Of a stretch of 63,804 nt of DNA, positions 43,712 through 52,983 are shown piece after piece (position 1 is the stretch's first letter; every line of letters begins with the position of its first letter). Both the position numbers and the translations under genes were made by a program. Under the pieces are notes generated by a model. The model did not search any database. It was not told the origin of the DNA and worked only from the letters and a program-made list of their open reading frames with translations. Origin of the DNA: Bacteroidales bacterium (GTDB lineage: Bacteria > Bacteroidota > Bacteroidia > Bacteroidales > F082); contig JAFUAA010000012.1 of the NCBI GenBank assembly GCA_017460915.1, positions 1-63,804 on the forward strand. Reading direction: 5' to 3'.

Positions 43712-45165
43712 TAGACCTAAGCACGAAAATCCATGATAAGTTCACCTTGGAATTCAAGGTGGGGTTCAATACCGACGAAGCCATCAAGCCGATGAAAGCC
43801 AACGACTACGTGATGAATACATGGATCTTTGTTCCCAACAGCCTCGACATCAACGCCTCCAAATACAGCAAGGAGAATTTCTACCGCGACTTGAAGTCGG
43901 ACGTGCGACTCATCACGCCAGATTATCCGCTACACGCGCTTGCCAACGATGAAGAGCTGCTGCCCAACAAGACCCTGACCGAAGAGTTTGCCGACCTCTT
44001 CATCGCCCCAAACGACACCACCGACCTCGTACACGCCGTCAAAATGTATTCCGCCATTGCCAAAAGCGCCTTTCGCAACGCCTATCGCGAAGCCACGCAA
44101 TGCCCTGATGCCCAGTCATGCCGTCTCGCTTGCCAAACCTACATGGATGACGTGACCAAGGTGACTGGGCGCTACAGAGATTTTTACAAGAAATTGGAAA
44201 ACAGCGACATAAAAGGAAAAATCATCCAAGACTTCGCCTATGCCGATGAGTTCCTCAGCAACATCATGGCGGTATACACTTATCACCTCCGTGACTATTT
44301 ACGCCTCACCTATCCCGAGGACTACACCCAAATGGAAAACCGTTTCAGGGCGTTGCTTCTTGGTGAACGCGCCTACAAAGAGCAGCAGGGCTACCTCAAC
44401 GTGAAGCACAACGACCCCAACGGCAACGAAGACTTTGTCTTTCGCGCCAGCCTACTGAAAAAATTCGCTGAGAGCGACCTCTACCTCAGCTCCAACAAAC
44501 GCAAGAACACCTTCCTCGTCGAACAGATTCTCTATAGCCTTGCGGCAGGAACCGCCATGGTGGTGGCCACTCTTTCGTCCTTCTTCTTCCAACAACGCTA
44601 CGGCAACTTCACCCTTCCATTCCTTATCGCACTGGTAATCAGTTATATGTTCAAGGATCGACTGAAAGACTGGCTGCGACTCATCTTCGCCAAGCGCGTC
44701 AGCAACAAGGTGTTCGACACGCGTACGGATTTCAGGGTCAAGGGAATGCACATCGGCTGGAGCAAGGACAGCGTCGACTTTATCGATAGCGACAAGGTGT
44801 TGCCCGAGGTGATGCAACTGCGCGACAGGTTGCCCCTCTTCGACGAGGTGAGCGGCAACGACGAGAAGGTTATCCTTTTCCGCAAGAAAGTGCAATTGTG
44901 GTCCGCCGAACTGGCCAAGGCCAGCCCTTTTCCGATGAAGGGCATCAACGACATCATGCGCTACAACATCACGGAATACACGCGCAAGATGGACAACCCG
45001 AGTTTCCCTCTCTCAGGCACATGGGAAGACACCGGTTATCAACCCGTCGAGGGCAAAAAGATCTATCGCCTCACCTTTGTCATCCAATGCGTCTTCGAAG
45101 GCAAGACGGAATACAAGCGCGTGGTGGTGCGCTGCGACAGGGACGGGATTGTCTCGGTGGAATGA
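43708..45165 (+). CDS. Conserved membrane protein of unknown function, coupled to a PlsC-like gene
   Basis: 485 residues. No family recognised. The N-terminal 280 residues are soluble and helix-rich; two close membrane helices follow (ILYSLAAGTAMVVATLSSFF and NFTLPFLIALVISYMF), and a basic segment (KDRLKDWLRLIFAKRVSNKV) faces the cytoplasm. The C-terminal 150 residues are soluble, ending in TFVIQCVFEGKTEYKRVVVR. The start overlaps the plsC-like stop, implying a lipid-related role, but this is inference from context only. Confidence 0.75.
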   Translation: MIDLSTKIHDKFTLEFKVGFNTDEAIKPMKANDYVMNTWIFVPNSLDINASKYSKENFYRDLKSDVRLITPDYPLHALANDEELLPNKTLTEEFADLFIAPNDTTDLVHAVKMYSAIAKSAFRNAYREATQCPDAQSCRLACQTYMDDVTKVTGRYRDFYKKLENSDIKGKIIQDFAYADEFLSNIMAVYTYHLRDYLRLTYPEDYTQMENRFRALLLGERAYKEQQGYLNVKHNDPNGNEDFVFRASLLKKFAESDLYLSSNKRKNTFLVEQILYSLAAGTAMVVATLSSFFFQQRYGNFTLPFLIALVISYMFKDRLKDWLRLIFAKRVSNKVFDTRTDFRVKGMHIGWSKDSVDFIDSDKVLPEVMQLRDRLPLFDEVSGNDEKVILFRKKVQLWSAELAKASPFPMKGINDIMRYNITEYTRKMDNPSFPLSGTWEDTGYQPVEGKKIYRLTFVIQCVFEGKTEYKRVVVRCDRDGIVSVE

Positions 45166-45241
45166 TTTTTCGGATGGGATCCACACCGCACACAATCACA
45201 GCATTTCTTGCCAAAATTCATCTATACATCTCGTCTTCTTC

Positions 45242-45531
45242 TCATCGAATCACATTGTTTTCAATGTATTTGGCCGGCTCAATCATATCACGTTGGTCTC
45301 TAATAATACGGTCGTGAAAACGGGATTGCCATGCAAAATCGATGTTGTTTCCTGTGGCGTAATGCGTCACACGCGCCTTCAAGCCTCGTATTACCGCACC
45401 TAGATTGCTGTATAACATCGGATTGCTTTTTCCCGTGATTCCGCCTTTGGGCTTTTCCAATTCCGTCATTTCGGAGAACGCCTTGTTGATTTCCTCTATC
45501 GTTGGTTTTTCTGAGACGCAATAAATCGATA
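45242..45531 (-). pseudogene. Fragment of a RAYT-type (Y1, IS200-like) transposase
   Basis: The frame reads SEKPTIEEINKAFSEMTELE, KPKGGITGKSNPMLYSNLGA and FAWQSRFHDRIIRD, ending in YIENNVIR and a stop. The GITGKSNPML and F-WQSRFHD-IIR motifs are characteristic of the C-terminal half of REP-associated tyrosine transposases; the catalytic HUH half is absent. The right end is fused to a different decayed gene at about 45532. Palindromic repeats are numerous in the window, fitting past activity of such an enzyme. Confidence 0.7.
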
Positions 45532-45815
45532 TTTGGAAATGCCATTCAAGTTATCCAAGAACTCATTCATATTGTAGCTGAACACATCATTACCCTGAAT
45601 GCCGATGGTATGAGACTTGATTTCAAGTCCGCCAACATTCTCAGTACGAATTCTTTGAGTGATAGCTCTCAAATACTCAGCTCCACTATTGTAAGTTGAA
45701 ACCAATCACGCCGAGATACATGCCTGCTGGGAGTTCGGTACCAGAACCGCCGCTTCCGCCATTTTCATTGCCTCCGTTATTTCCACCATTATTCGGGTCG
45801 TCAGAATAGGAATAA
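45532..45815 (-). pseudogene. Decayed partial copy of the VWA-like lipoprotein gene
   Basis: Reading the minus strand, the Asn/Gly linker and LPAGMYLGVIGFN are followed, after a deletion of about 200 bp, by GAEYLRAITQRIRTENVGGL and FSYNMNEFLDNLNGIS, the same order as in the 7120-8322 gene at roughly 80-85 % DNA similarity by eye. The junction is out of frame, the signal peptide is missing, and the sequence stops where the transposase fragment begins. It is a dead duplicate. Confidence 0.7.
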
Positions 45816-45859
45816 TTTGTAAAAGAAAACAAATAATTGGAAGATTTTTCTCTGAGAGT

Positions 45860-48220
45860 CTATCTTAACGTCAAGGTTTGGCTGATGTGCTCGACCGAAC
45901 TTCCACCCACCATAATGGTGAAGTCGCCAGGCTCAAAGTGCCAGCCTTTTTCTTGTGAATATACCTTCGGTACGACAGTGAAATTGACGGTTTTGGATTC
46001 ACCTTTATTAATATGCACGCGCTGGAAGCCTTTCAACAGATTGGAGGCTGGGGCGATGCTGGCCACTTCATCGCGAACGTATAGCTGGACGACCTCATCG
46101 CCGTCACAAGGACCGACGTTCTTCACGGTGCAAAGGACTTCAAAGCATCCTGGCCTTTCTGTCAACTCGTCAACACGTAAGTCGCTGTATTCGAACTGGG
46201 TATAGCTCAAGCCATAGCCAAACGGATAAAGCGGCTTGGCGGATTCTTCCACATAGTCGCCCGTGGCGGGTTGGGAGTAATAGACTGGGATCTGTCCCAC
46301 CGAACGCGGAATGGAAATGGGCAGACGGCCAGCGGGATTGTAGTCGCCCCAAAGGATGTCGGCCAAGGCCGAACCGCCTTCCATGCCGGGATACCACAAC
46401 GTCAGCAAGGCGTTGGATTGCACGGCGGCAAGGTTCATATCCAAAGGCCGCCCTTGGATGTAAACCGTCACGACGGGCTTGCCCGTAGCGTAAATGCGTT
46501 GTATCAGTTCCTCCTGCTTGCCCAAGAGTTTCAAGGTGGAGCGGTCGTAACCCTCGCCACAGTCCATATCGGAAAGGTGCTCGTCGACGATGGCTGCACC
46601 CATTTCCTCATAACTCGTCTTGAAGTCGCGAGCCGAAGAACCTCCCACCACCATCACCACCACATCGGCGGCTTTGGCGATTTTCACTGCCTCGTCAATG
46701 TTGGCATCGTTTTCGTCGCGCACGGCACACCCTTTGGCATAGGTTACCTCTGCCCTGCCCTTTTCGAGGATACCTTCGAGCATGGTCACGATGCGGTCGG
46801 GGTCCTGTGGCGCAGTGTAGTCGCCGAGTTGGTTGTACATGTTGTCGGCATTCGGCCCGATGACCGCCACCTTTTTAATCTGTTCGCCAAAGGGCAAAAC
46901 GTCATCGTTTTTCAGCAAGACGGCCGATTCCAACGCCACTTGTTTGGCCAATTGGGCGTTTTCTTCGGTGCCCACTTCGGCCTCGGCCAAAGCCTCATCG
47001 ACGTAGGGATTGTCAAAAAGCCCAAGGTTGAATTTCAGTTGCAGCACATGGCGCACGGCGCGGTCAATGTCTTTTTCGGTGACAAGGCCGCATTGCAAAG
47101 CCTCTTTCAGGAAAGCACCATAATTATATCCGCCCAAGTCGATGTCGACACCCGCTTTCAATGCCAATGCAGCGGCCTCGGTGGGGTCGGTGGCCACATG
47201 TTGCGTGGCATAAATCGCGTTGACGGCATTCAAATCCGAAAAGACCACGCCTTTGAAATTCCATGAATTACGCAAAACGCCTTGTAAAAGCCATTTGTTG
47301 GCCGAGCAAGGCACGCCATCGATGGTGTTGTAGGAAGTCATCACAGACTTGGCTAAACCAAATTTTACGGCACGTTCAAAAGCGGGCAAATAATCCATCA
47401 TCAGCCGGTTGGGGCCGACATCCGCCGTGGCGGCATTGTGTCCGCCCTGCGGGATGCCATAGGCGGCGAGATGCTTCAAAGTGGCACAGACGTTTTCCTG
47501 CATTCCTTTCACGATGTGCTCACCCAAAATGCCCGAAAGATAAGGATCCTCACCCAAAGTCTCCTCCACACGCGACCAACGCGGGTCGCGGGCGATGTCG
47601 AGGACGGGACCGTAGCCGACCTGCGCGCCTTGAAGGCGCACCTCGCGTCCCATCACCTCGCCCATTTGTCTCAAAAGTTCCCAATCCCAAGTGGAGGCTT
47701 GGCCGATGCCCGTCGGGAAAACCGTCGTGCCCACGGCCATGTGACCGTGCGGCGTTTCCTCGCAGAACAACAGAGGAATGCCCAAACGGGTGTTCTCAAC
47801 GGCATGGCGCTGCATCATATTCAGCAACCGTGCCGATTCGCGCGGATGCAGACCCGTTTCCACGGTTTTCCGCGACCACGGGTCGGCACGCAGCACCGCC
47901 CAGCACGAACCGAGCGGCATCGTGTCCATCATGCCGATGAAATCCTCCGCGAGCCAAAGCGAATCGCTGTCCTTGCCGTAGAAATTGAAACCTATTGGGC
48001 AGGACAGCTGGCCGCATTTCTCTTCAATGGTCATTTGCGAAAGCAACGATTCAATTGGGTCTTGTTTTTGGGAACAAGAACACAACAAAGCCAATAAAAG
48101 AAAGGCGAAAGTTCGGGCGGATTTGTAATCCGCTCGTTGTGAAGTGGGGATTTGAAATCCCCTTTTCGATTCCAGCGAATTGCAAATCCGCTGGAACAAA
48201 TTGGCAGGCTTCCCGAACAT
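45860..48220 (-). CDS. Glycoside hydrolase family 3 lipoprotein (beta-glucosidase-like)
   Basis: 786 residues. The signal sequence TFAFLLLALLCSC gives lipobox C49. GH3 landmarks: EEKCGQLSCPIG, LLFCEETPHGHMAVGTTVFP, LGEDPYLSGILGEHIVKGMQ, CATLKHLAAYG, the nucleophile aspartate in GVVFSDLNAV, LLKNDDVLPFG, and a C-terminal fibronectin-III-like domain. It should release glucose or xylose from oligosaccharides in the periplasm or at the surface. The first 36 residues are unlike any signal region because residues 10-35 are encoded by a palindromic repeat (48117-48194). It starts 34 nt after ddh on the same strand. Confidence 0.92.
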   Translation of the reverse strand: MFGKPANLFQRICNSLESKRGFQIPTSQRADYKSARTFAFLLLALLCSCSQKQDPIESLLSQMTIEEKCGQLSCPIGFNFYGKDSDSLWLAEDFIGMMDTMPLGSCWAVLRADPWSRKTVETGLHPRESARLLNMMQRHAVENTRLGIPLLFCEETPHGHMAVGTTVFPTGIGQASTWDWELLRQMGEVMGREVRLQGAQVGYGPVLDIARDPRWSRVEETLGEDPYLSGILGEHIVKGMQENVCATLKHLAAYGIPQGGHNAATADVGPNRLMMDYLPAFERAVKFGLAKSVMTSYNTIDGVPCSANKWLLQGVLRNSWNFKGVVFSDLNAVNAIYATQHVATDPTEAAALALKAGVDIDLGGYNYGAFLKEALQCGLVTEKDIDRAVRHVLQLKFNLGLFDNPYVDEALAEAEVGTEENAQLAKQVALESAVLLKNDDVLPFGEQIKKVAVIGPNADNMYNQLGDYTAPQDPDRIVTMLEGILEKGRAEVTYAKGCAVRDENDANIDEAVKIAKAADVVVMVVGGSSARDFKTSYEEMGAAIVDEHLSDMDCGEGYDRSTLKLLGKQEELIQRIYATGKPVVTVYIQGRPLDMNLAAVQSNALLTLWYPGMEGGSALADILWGDYNPAGRLPISIPRSVGQIPVYYSQPATGDYVEESAKPLYPFGYGLSYTQFEYSDLRVDELTERPGCFEVLCTVKNVGPCDGDEVVQLYVRDEVASIAPASNLLKGFQRVHINKGESKTVNFTVVPKVYSQEKGWHFEPGDFTIMVGGSSVEHISQTLTLR
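48117..48194. repeat. Triple palindromic repeat forming the 5' end of the GH3 gene
   Basis: Three adjacent stems: GCGGATTTGTAATCCGC (48117-48133), GGGGATTTGAAATCCCC (48146-48162) and CCAGCG...CGCTGG (48172-48194). They are read through in the GH3 frame as ICNSLESKRGFQIPTSQRAD and a little beyond. Confidence 0.85.
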
Positions 48221-48254
48221 AACAAGAGGTTTTGTTCGATTTGATGGTTTTGTT

Positions 48255-49154
48255 TTATACCAAGTGTTTGATTAATTCCTCGCGGTCACCAGGCAACATG
48301 TCGATGACGGGAATCTCCACCAGCGTATAGCACCCCGGTTGCAGGCGCATCGTGGCGCGGGCCACGTTCACCAGCACCTGACCTGTCAACGCGGGGTTGT
48401 TGATGCTCATGTTGAACTCCAGGCGTTGGTTGACTGTCTTGCCCGAAACGCCTTTGCGCACAAGGTTCACACCATGACCCATGTCGCGCACGGCATCGAC
48501 GCTATCAACGGCAAACACATGCGTCTCGTCGCTGGCGAAATACGGGTCGGCCTTGATGTCGGCGGTCACTTGTTCCAAGGTGGCACCGTCTTCCAGTTCC
48601 ACATACACCATTCGGCGATGGATGCCTTCGCCCAGCGGGATGGTCACCGAGAGGGCGTTTTTCACACCTTTCTTGGAGCGCACACAGACACTGTGGCCCA
48701 TCGACATACCAGGGCCAAAATTAGTGTAAGACAAGCCTTTAGGTGCCAAGCTCTGCATCAAGGTGCGGACAATGGAGTCCGAGCCTGGGTCCCAACCGGC
48801 GGCGATGACACTCACCGTGTTCGTTTCCTTATTAAAAGGCATCAGCTCGCGACGATAATCGAGAATGGACGTGTGGATGTCGAACGAATCCACCGTATTA
48901 ATGCCCAAAGGCAGGATTTGTTTGGCGTAATCAGGGCAGCTGCGCGTGGGGCAAGCCAGAATGGCCACGTCCACGTCTTTCAGTTCCTTGATATCCTTAA
49001 CCACCTCGTATTGAGACAGTTCGATCGGTTTGTTTTCTGCTCCATTGCGGCGGACGACGCCTGCCACTTCAAAATCGGGGGAGGTTTCGAGGGCTTCTAT
49101 CGCGAAGCGACCCACATTGCCGTAACCTACTACGGCGGCTCTGATTTTCTTCAT
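48255..49154 (-). CDS. ddh: meso-Diaminopimelate D-dehydrogenase
   Basis: 299 residues. The NADP-binding GYGNVG (10-15) is followed by VAILACPTRSCPDYAKQILP, VDSFDIHTSILDYRRELMPF, VIAAGWDPGSDSIVRTLMQS, GPGMSMGHSVCVRS and FNMSINNPALTGQVLV, all typical of this enzyme. It converts tetrahydrodipicolinate to meso-DAP in one reductive step, giving lysine and the peptidoglycan cross-linking residue. The promoter TACTTTTG (49181-49174) faces away from the C25 protease gene. Length is normal. Confidence 0.94.
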   Translation of the reverse strand: MKKIRAAVVGYGNVGRFAIEALETSPDFEVAGVVRRNGAENKPIELSQYEVVKDIKELKDVDVAILACPTRSCPDYAKQILPLGINTVDSFDIHTSILDYRRELMPFNKETNTVSVIAAGWDPGSDSIVRTLMQSLAPKGLSYTNFGPGMSMGHSVCVRSKKGVKNALSVTIPLGEGIHRRMVYVELEDGATLEQVTADIKADPYFASDETHVFAVDSVDAVRDMGHGVNLVRKGVSGKTVNQRLEFNMSINNPALTGQVLVNVARATMRLQPGCYTLVEIPVIDMLPGDREELIKHLV

Positions 49155-49173
49155 TTTTCAAAATTTTAAAGCG

Positions 49174-49220
49174 CAAAAGTAGAAAAAAACGAAAATAAAG
49201 ACCTCAATTTTTTATTTTTG
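49174..49220. promoter_or_regulatory. Divergent promoters of ddh and the first C25 protease gene
   Basis: TACTTTTG on the minus strand (49181-49174) serves ddh; TATTTTTG on the plus strand (49213-49220) serves the protease, 21 nt before its ATG. Confidence 0.6.
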
Positions 49221-49241
49221 CGTCCAAATTGAATCTCAAAT

Positions 49242-52200
49242 ATGAAAAAACTGAGTCTTTTCCTCATTTTGATGGTTGCGGCACGGATTGCCCAAGCCCA
49301 AACCATCGAACAAACCTACCATTTCATCCAGCCCGTCGTCAGTGAGCGCGATGGTTATCAACAAATTGGTTTTCAGGGCTGTCTGCCCAACGGAACCGTG
49401 GGCGAACCCACCTTGCCTTGGCAAAGTGTCAGCCTGATTTTGCCTCAAGGTCAGGAGGCGGTTGCCATCAGCGTGGAATTTTCTGATTTCGTGGAACTTG
49501 AAGGCACTTTCAACCTCTATCCTGCGCAGCAGCCGCGTCCAGTTTCGAGTGAAAGAGCGATTCCGTTTGCCAAAAACGAGAGTCTCTACCGTTCCGAAAA
49601 TGCCTATCCGACACGCAGTTACGGACAAGTGAGCACACAATATCTGAATGGCGTTGCTTTTGCGTTCAGTGGGTTCACACCAGTGCAATATGTGCCTGCC
49701 ACGGGAAAAGTCAGCTACGCCAAAACCGTGAAAGTCAGCATCGAGACGCAAGCCAGCCGCGACGACCACAGTCACAAGCTTTGGCTCACACCCGAAAACG
49801 CAGCTTCCGTGCAACGGTTGGCGCAGAATCCAAGTCTGTTAGGCTCTTACAACAAACGCGGTCGCGAAATCGGCGGCTACGACATGCTGGTCATCACCGC
49901 TGAGGAATGGATTCCGCGCTTTGGCGAATACCTTAATCTATACAACGACAAAGGCATCCGCACGCACATCGTCGCACTCGAAGAGATTTACGCCACCATG
50001 GACGGTCGCGACGAGCAAGAGCAAATCCGCAACTACATCATCCGAGAATACGAAAACAATGGTATTCAGATGGTTAGCCTTGGAGGCGATGTCAGCATCG
50101 TGCCTTATCGCAGCCTGTATTGCTTCGCGCAAGAAGGCGATGAGGACAACCTGCCCTCCGACATGTACTATGCCTGCCTCGACGGCACCTTGAACGACGA
50201 CGGTGACGACCGCTGGGGCGAAGTGGGCGAAGACGACCTGCTGCCCGAGCTGGGCATCGGGCGTCTGCCGTTCAACAACGAGGCGCAGTTTGAGACCATC
50301 ATGCACAAGACCTTCAGCTACCTTCTCAACCCTGTTTTGGGTGAGTTCTCCTCCCCCATCCTTGGTGCCGAGCATTTGGGCGACGGCTACTACGGCAGCG
50401 ATGACATGGAACGCCTCATTGGCGAGAACAACGATTTTGACTACACCACCTACGGATACCCAGAGAATTATAGTTTCAAACGCTATTACGCCACACCAAG
50501 CCAAAGCTGGAGCGGAAGCGCTTTCCGCAATGTCATTGGCACTGGCGGACAATATGTGCATCACGTAGGGCACGCCAACACCGAAGTGGTGGCTGGCTGG
50601 GACCTGACGACAGTGAATGACAACTATTTTTCCCAAAACGACGGCATCAACCACAATTACATGCTGTTCCACTCGCATGGCTGCATCTGCGGCAACTTCC
50701 CTTCCAACTGCATCCTTGAAAAGATGATTACCGTCAACACGGGTTTTGTGGTCACCACGGGCAACTCGCGCTACGGCTGGTACGTGCCGTGGGGCGACGG
50801 CATGGCGGCGCATATCCACCGCGAATTTGTAGATGCCTATTGCAACGACCACATCGCCTCTGTAGGCATGGCCTTGCGCGAGGCAAAAATTGCCACGGCA
50901 CCTTGGGTTACCATCCCCTTCGAAGAGAAAGAGGCCGAAAACGGCTACCTGCGTTGGAACCTCTACTGCCTCAACGTATTGGGCGATGCCGCTTTGTGTC
51001 CTTGGTTTGAGGAGCCTTTCACCCCGAATGTGGTCTACGAACAAGGTTTGATGGTGGGAACGACTTCTACCAGCGTGCACGTCAGCCGTTTCGACACGCC
51101 GTTGGACAATTTCCGCGTCAGCCTGTTCGATGGCGAAACATTGCTCGGGTTTGGCGTCACCGACGAAAACGGCAATGTAGAATTGAGTTTTGAGCCGCTT
51201 CAGACCGTTGGAGCATTGCGTCTTGTCGTCATGGGACAAAGTGCTTGGCCACAAGTCCTTGACGTGACGGGAATCAATGGCAACGACCCATTCATTTACG
51301 GCGACATCATCAACTTTGAAGGCGAAGCTTTGAGTGGTACGCAGGGGCTTGGGATGGACGGCAACCTTTACAACAAAAGCAACGCAACAGCTTACAATGT
51401 CCATGCTACAGTGACTTGTGACTGCGAATACATCAACGTTTACAGTGGCAACTTCACCATCGACGAATTTGCACCTAATAGCACCATGCAAGACCATCAT
51501 TTAGGCATGATTGATATAGCCAACAACATCCCTGACCAAGCCCTCTTTACCTTAGGCCTCACCACATATGTAGGAGACGTTACGCACACCACGCAGAAAT
51601 CCTTCCTCGCTTTGGCTCCCAACCTTCAATTTGCTGAAATCGAGGTGGACGATAGCCAAGGCGACGGTTTCATCGACCCGGGTGAGCCTTTTACCTTGCG
51701 AATCCACGGAAAGAATGCCGGACATGCCCTGGCCTCCAACGCTTATCTGACGGTCCATTGCGACAATAGCAATCTTTCGATTGTGGAAAGCTCTTCAACC
51801 ATTGGCGACATTGAGATTGACGAAAGCTTCTCCGCTGAATTTGCCTTCAACACAGACGCCGACCTGCTGAGCGGGACCTTCTTCCACATTGAATTGACCC
51901 TCCACACAGGGGCTTATGCCACCACAATGGACTATCCCCTCACCGTAGGCGTGGCCACCGAGACCTTCGAAAGCGGTGATTTCAGCTTCCTCGATTGGTT
52001 CCACAGCGGCGAATCTCCTTGGTTCATCACAGACGCCGAAGCCCACAGTGGAAGTTTTTGCGCCCGCTCAGGTGCCATCGACGACAACGAATCGAGCCAC
52101 CTCGTCGTTTACGCTGACATCCTCAACGACGGCGAAATCAGCTTCTGGCTCAAGACCTCCACCGAGCTGAGGAGAGACTATTTGGCCTTCTATATCGACA

Positions 52201-52622
52201 ACCAAAGAAAGGGATGGTGGTCGGGCGAAACCGATTGGACATTCGCTAGTTATGAATTAGAGGCCGGCAGCCATCAGTTCATTTGGATCTACGACAAGAG
52301 CCGACAAGGCCAGGATGGCGAAGACTGCGCTTGGATTGACGATATCACCTTCCCGCGCAACTGCGTCATCAGCCAAGTGGAGGAATCCACCGAAAAGAAA
52401 ACAAACATCCTCTATCCCAACCCTACTTCGGGCATCTTCACCATTGAGCTGACCGAAGAAAGCAACATCGGCATTTTCAACGTGTTGGGACAAAACGTGA
52501 TGAGCTTCGACAAGGTCTCGGGCATCCAACAAGTCCACCTTGACAATGTACCAAAGGGACTTTATTTCGTCAGGATCCAAAGCGGAAACACCATGGAGAC
52601 GAAGAAACTCGTTGTCGAATAA
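49242..52622 (+). CDS. Gingipain-like C25 cysteine protease with T9SS sorting domain, copy 1
   Basis: 1126 residues. Signal peptide ends AQA|Q (residue 20). A propeptide-like region (TIEQTYHFIQPVVSERDGYQ to about residue 200) precedes the C25 domain starting near GGYDMLVITAEEW. Catalytic H444 lies in HHVGHANTEVVAGW and C481 in SHGCICGNF. Beta-sandwich domains follow, with a MAM-like jelly roll (FESGDFSFLDWFHSGESPWF), and the sorting domain NILYPNPTSGIFTIEL ends the protein. It should be secreted through T9SS and processed. Two paralogues lie downstream at 55184 and 61111. A strong terminator follows. Confidence 0.93.
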   Translation: MKKLSLFLILMVAARIAQAQTIEQTYHFIQPVVSERDGYQQIGFQGCLPNGTVGEPTLPWQSVSLILPQGQEAVAISVEFSDFVELEGTFNLYPAQQPRPVSSERAIPFAKNESLYRSENAYPTRSYGQVSTQYLNGVAFAFSGFTPVQYVPATGKVSYAKTVKVSIETQASRDDHSHKLWLTPENAASVQRLAQNPSLLGSYNKRGREIGGYDMLVITAEEWIPRFGEYLNLYNDKGIRTHIVALEEIYATMDGRDEQEQIRNYIIREYENNGIQMVSLGGDVSIVPYRSLYCFAQEGDEDNLPSDMYYACLDGTLNDDGDDRWGEVGEDDLLPELGIGRLPFNNEAQFETIMHKTFSYLLNPVLGEFSSPILGAEHLGDGYYGSDDMERLIGENNDFDYTTYGYPENYSFKRYYATPSQSWSGSAFRNVIGTGGQYVHHVGHANTEVVAGWDLTTVNDNYFSQNDGINHNYMLFHSHGCICGNFPSNCILEKMITVNTGFVVTTGNSRYGWYVPWGDGMAAHIHREFVDAYCNDHIASVGMALREAKIATAPWVTIPFEEKEAENGYLRWNLYCLNVLGDAALCPWFEEPFTPNVVYEQGLMVGTTSTSVHVSRFDTPLDNFRVSLFDGETLLGFGVTDENGNVELSFEPLQTVGALRLVVMGQSAWPQVLDVTGINGNDPFIYGDIINFEGEALSGTQGLGMDGNLYNKSNATAYNVHATVTCDCEYINVYSGNFTIDEFAPNSTMQDHHLGMIDIANNIPDQALFTLGLTTYVGDVTHTTQKSFLALAPNLQFAEIEVDDSQGDGFIDPGEPFTLRIHGKNAGHALASNAYLTVHCDNSNLSIVESSSTIGDIEIDESFSAEFAFNTDADLLSGTFFHIELTLHTGAYATTMDYPLTVGVATETFESGDFSFLDWFHSGESPWFITDAEAHSGSFCARSGAIDDNESSHLVVYADILNDGEISFWLKTSTELRRDYLAFYIDNQRKGWWSGETDWTFASYELEAGSHQFIWIYDKSRQGQDGEDCAWIDDITFPRNCVISQVEESTEKKTNILYPNPTSGIFTIELTEESNIGIFNVLGQNVMSFDKVSGIQQVHLDNVPKGLYFVRIQSGNTMETKKLVVE

Positions 52623-52652
52623 AATTGCCACATTTTTGTGGCTCACATACGG

Positions 52653-52697
52653 AAAAACCGCCTGAAAACAGGTGGTTTTTCTGTTCTTTTTTGCCAA
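52653..52697 (+). terminator. Intrinsic terminator after C25 copy 1
   Basis: A 12-bp stem AAAAACCGCCTG / CAGGTGGTTTTT (52653-52664 with 52669-52680, one G-U pair) with an AAAA loop and T-rich tail. Confidence 0.75.
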
Positions 52698-52813
52698 AAA
52701 AAGTAAGGACACGACCTTTGGGAGACGATATTTAGTTTGCTGATTTTCAGCAAAAATCAACAAGAATATTCCGAAAAAGTAGGGACACGCCCCCGTTGTG
52801 CCCCGTTTCCCTC

Positions 52814-52842
52814 TTGACAAACGTTTTTTCTGCCTATTTTTG
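52814..52842 (+). promoter_or_regulatory. Promoter of the broken TPR/T9SS fusion gene
   Basis: TTG (52814-52816) and TATTTTTG (52835-52842) are 18 nt apart. The 93-bp palindromic element then lies between this promoter and the ATG at 52984, in what would be the leader. Confidence 0.5.
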
Positions 52843-52861
52843 CATTGTCGGACTTGTGACG

Positions 52862-52954
52862 CGCTTCGCGTCATTGCGAGGAGGAACGACGAAGCAATCC
52901 AGACATGGAGCTTGTCGTTTCCCTGGATTGCTTCGCTCGCAATGACGCAAAGCG
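52862..52954. repeat. 93-bp palindromic element, copy 2
   Basis: Same length and ends as copy 1 (CGCTTCGCGTCATTGCGA at left; AATGACGCAAAGCG at right), with AAGCAATCCAG/CTGGATTGCTT inside. It sits in the 5' leader of the 52984 gene. Confidence 0.8.
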
Positions 52955-52983
52955 TCCGAAGAGCCCGAATAATAAATTGAGCA

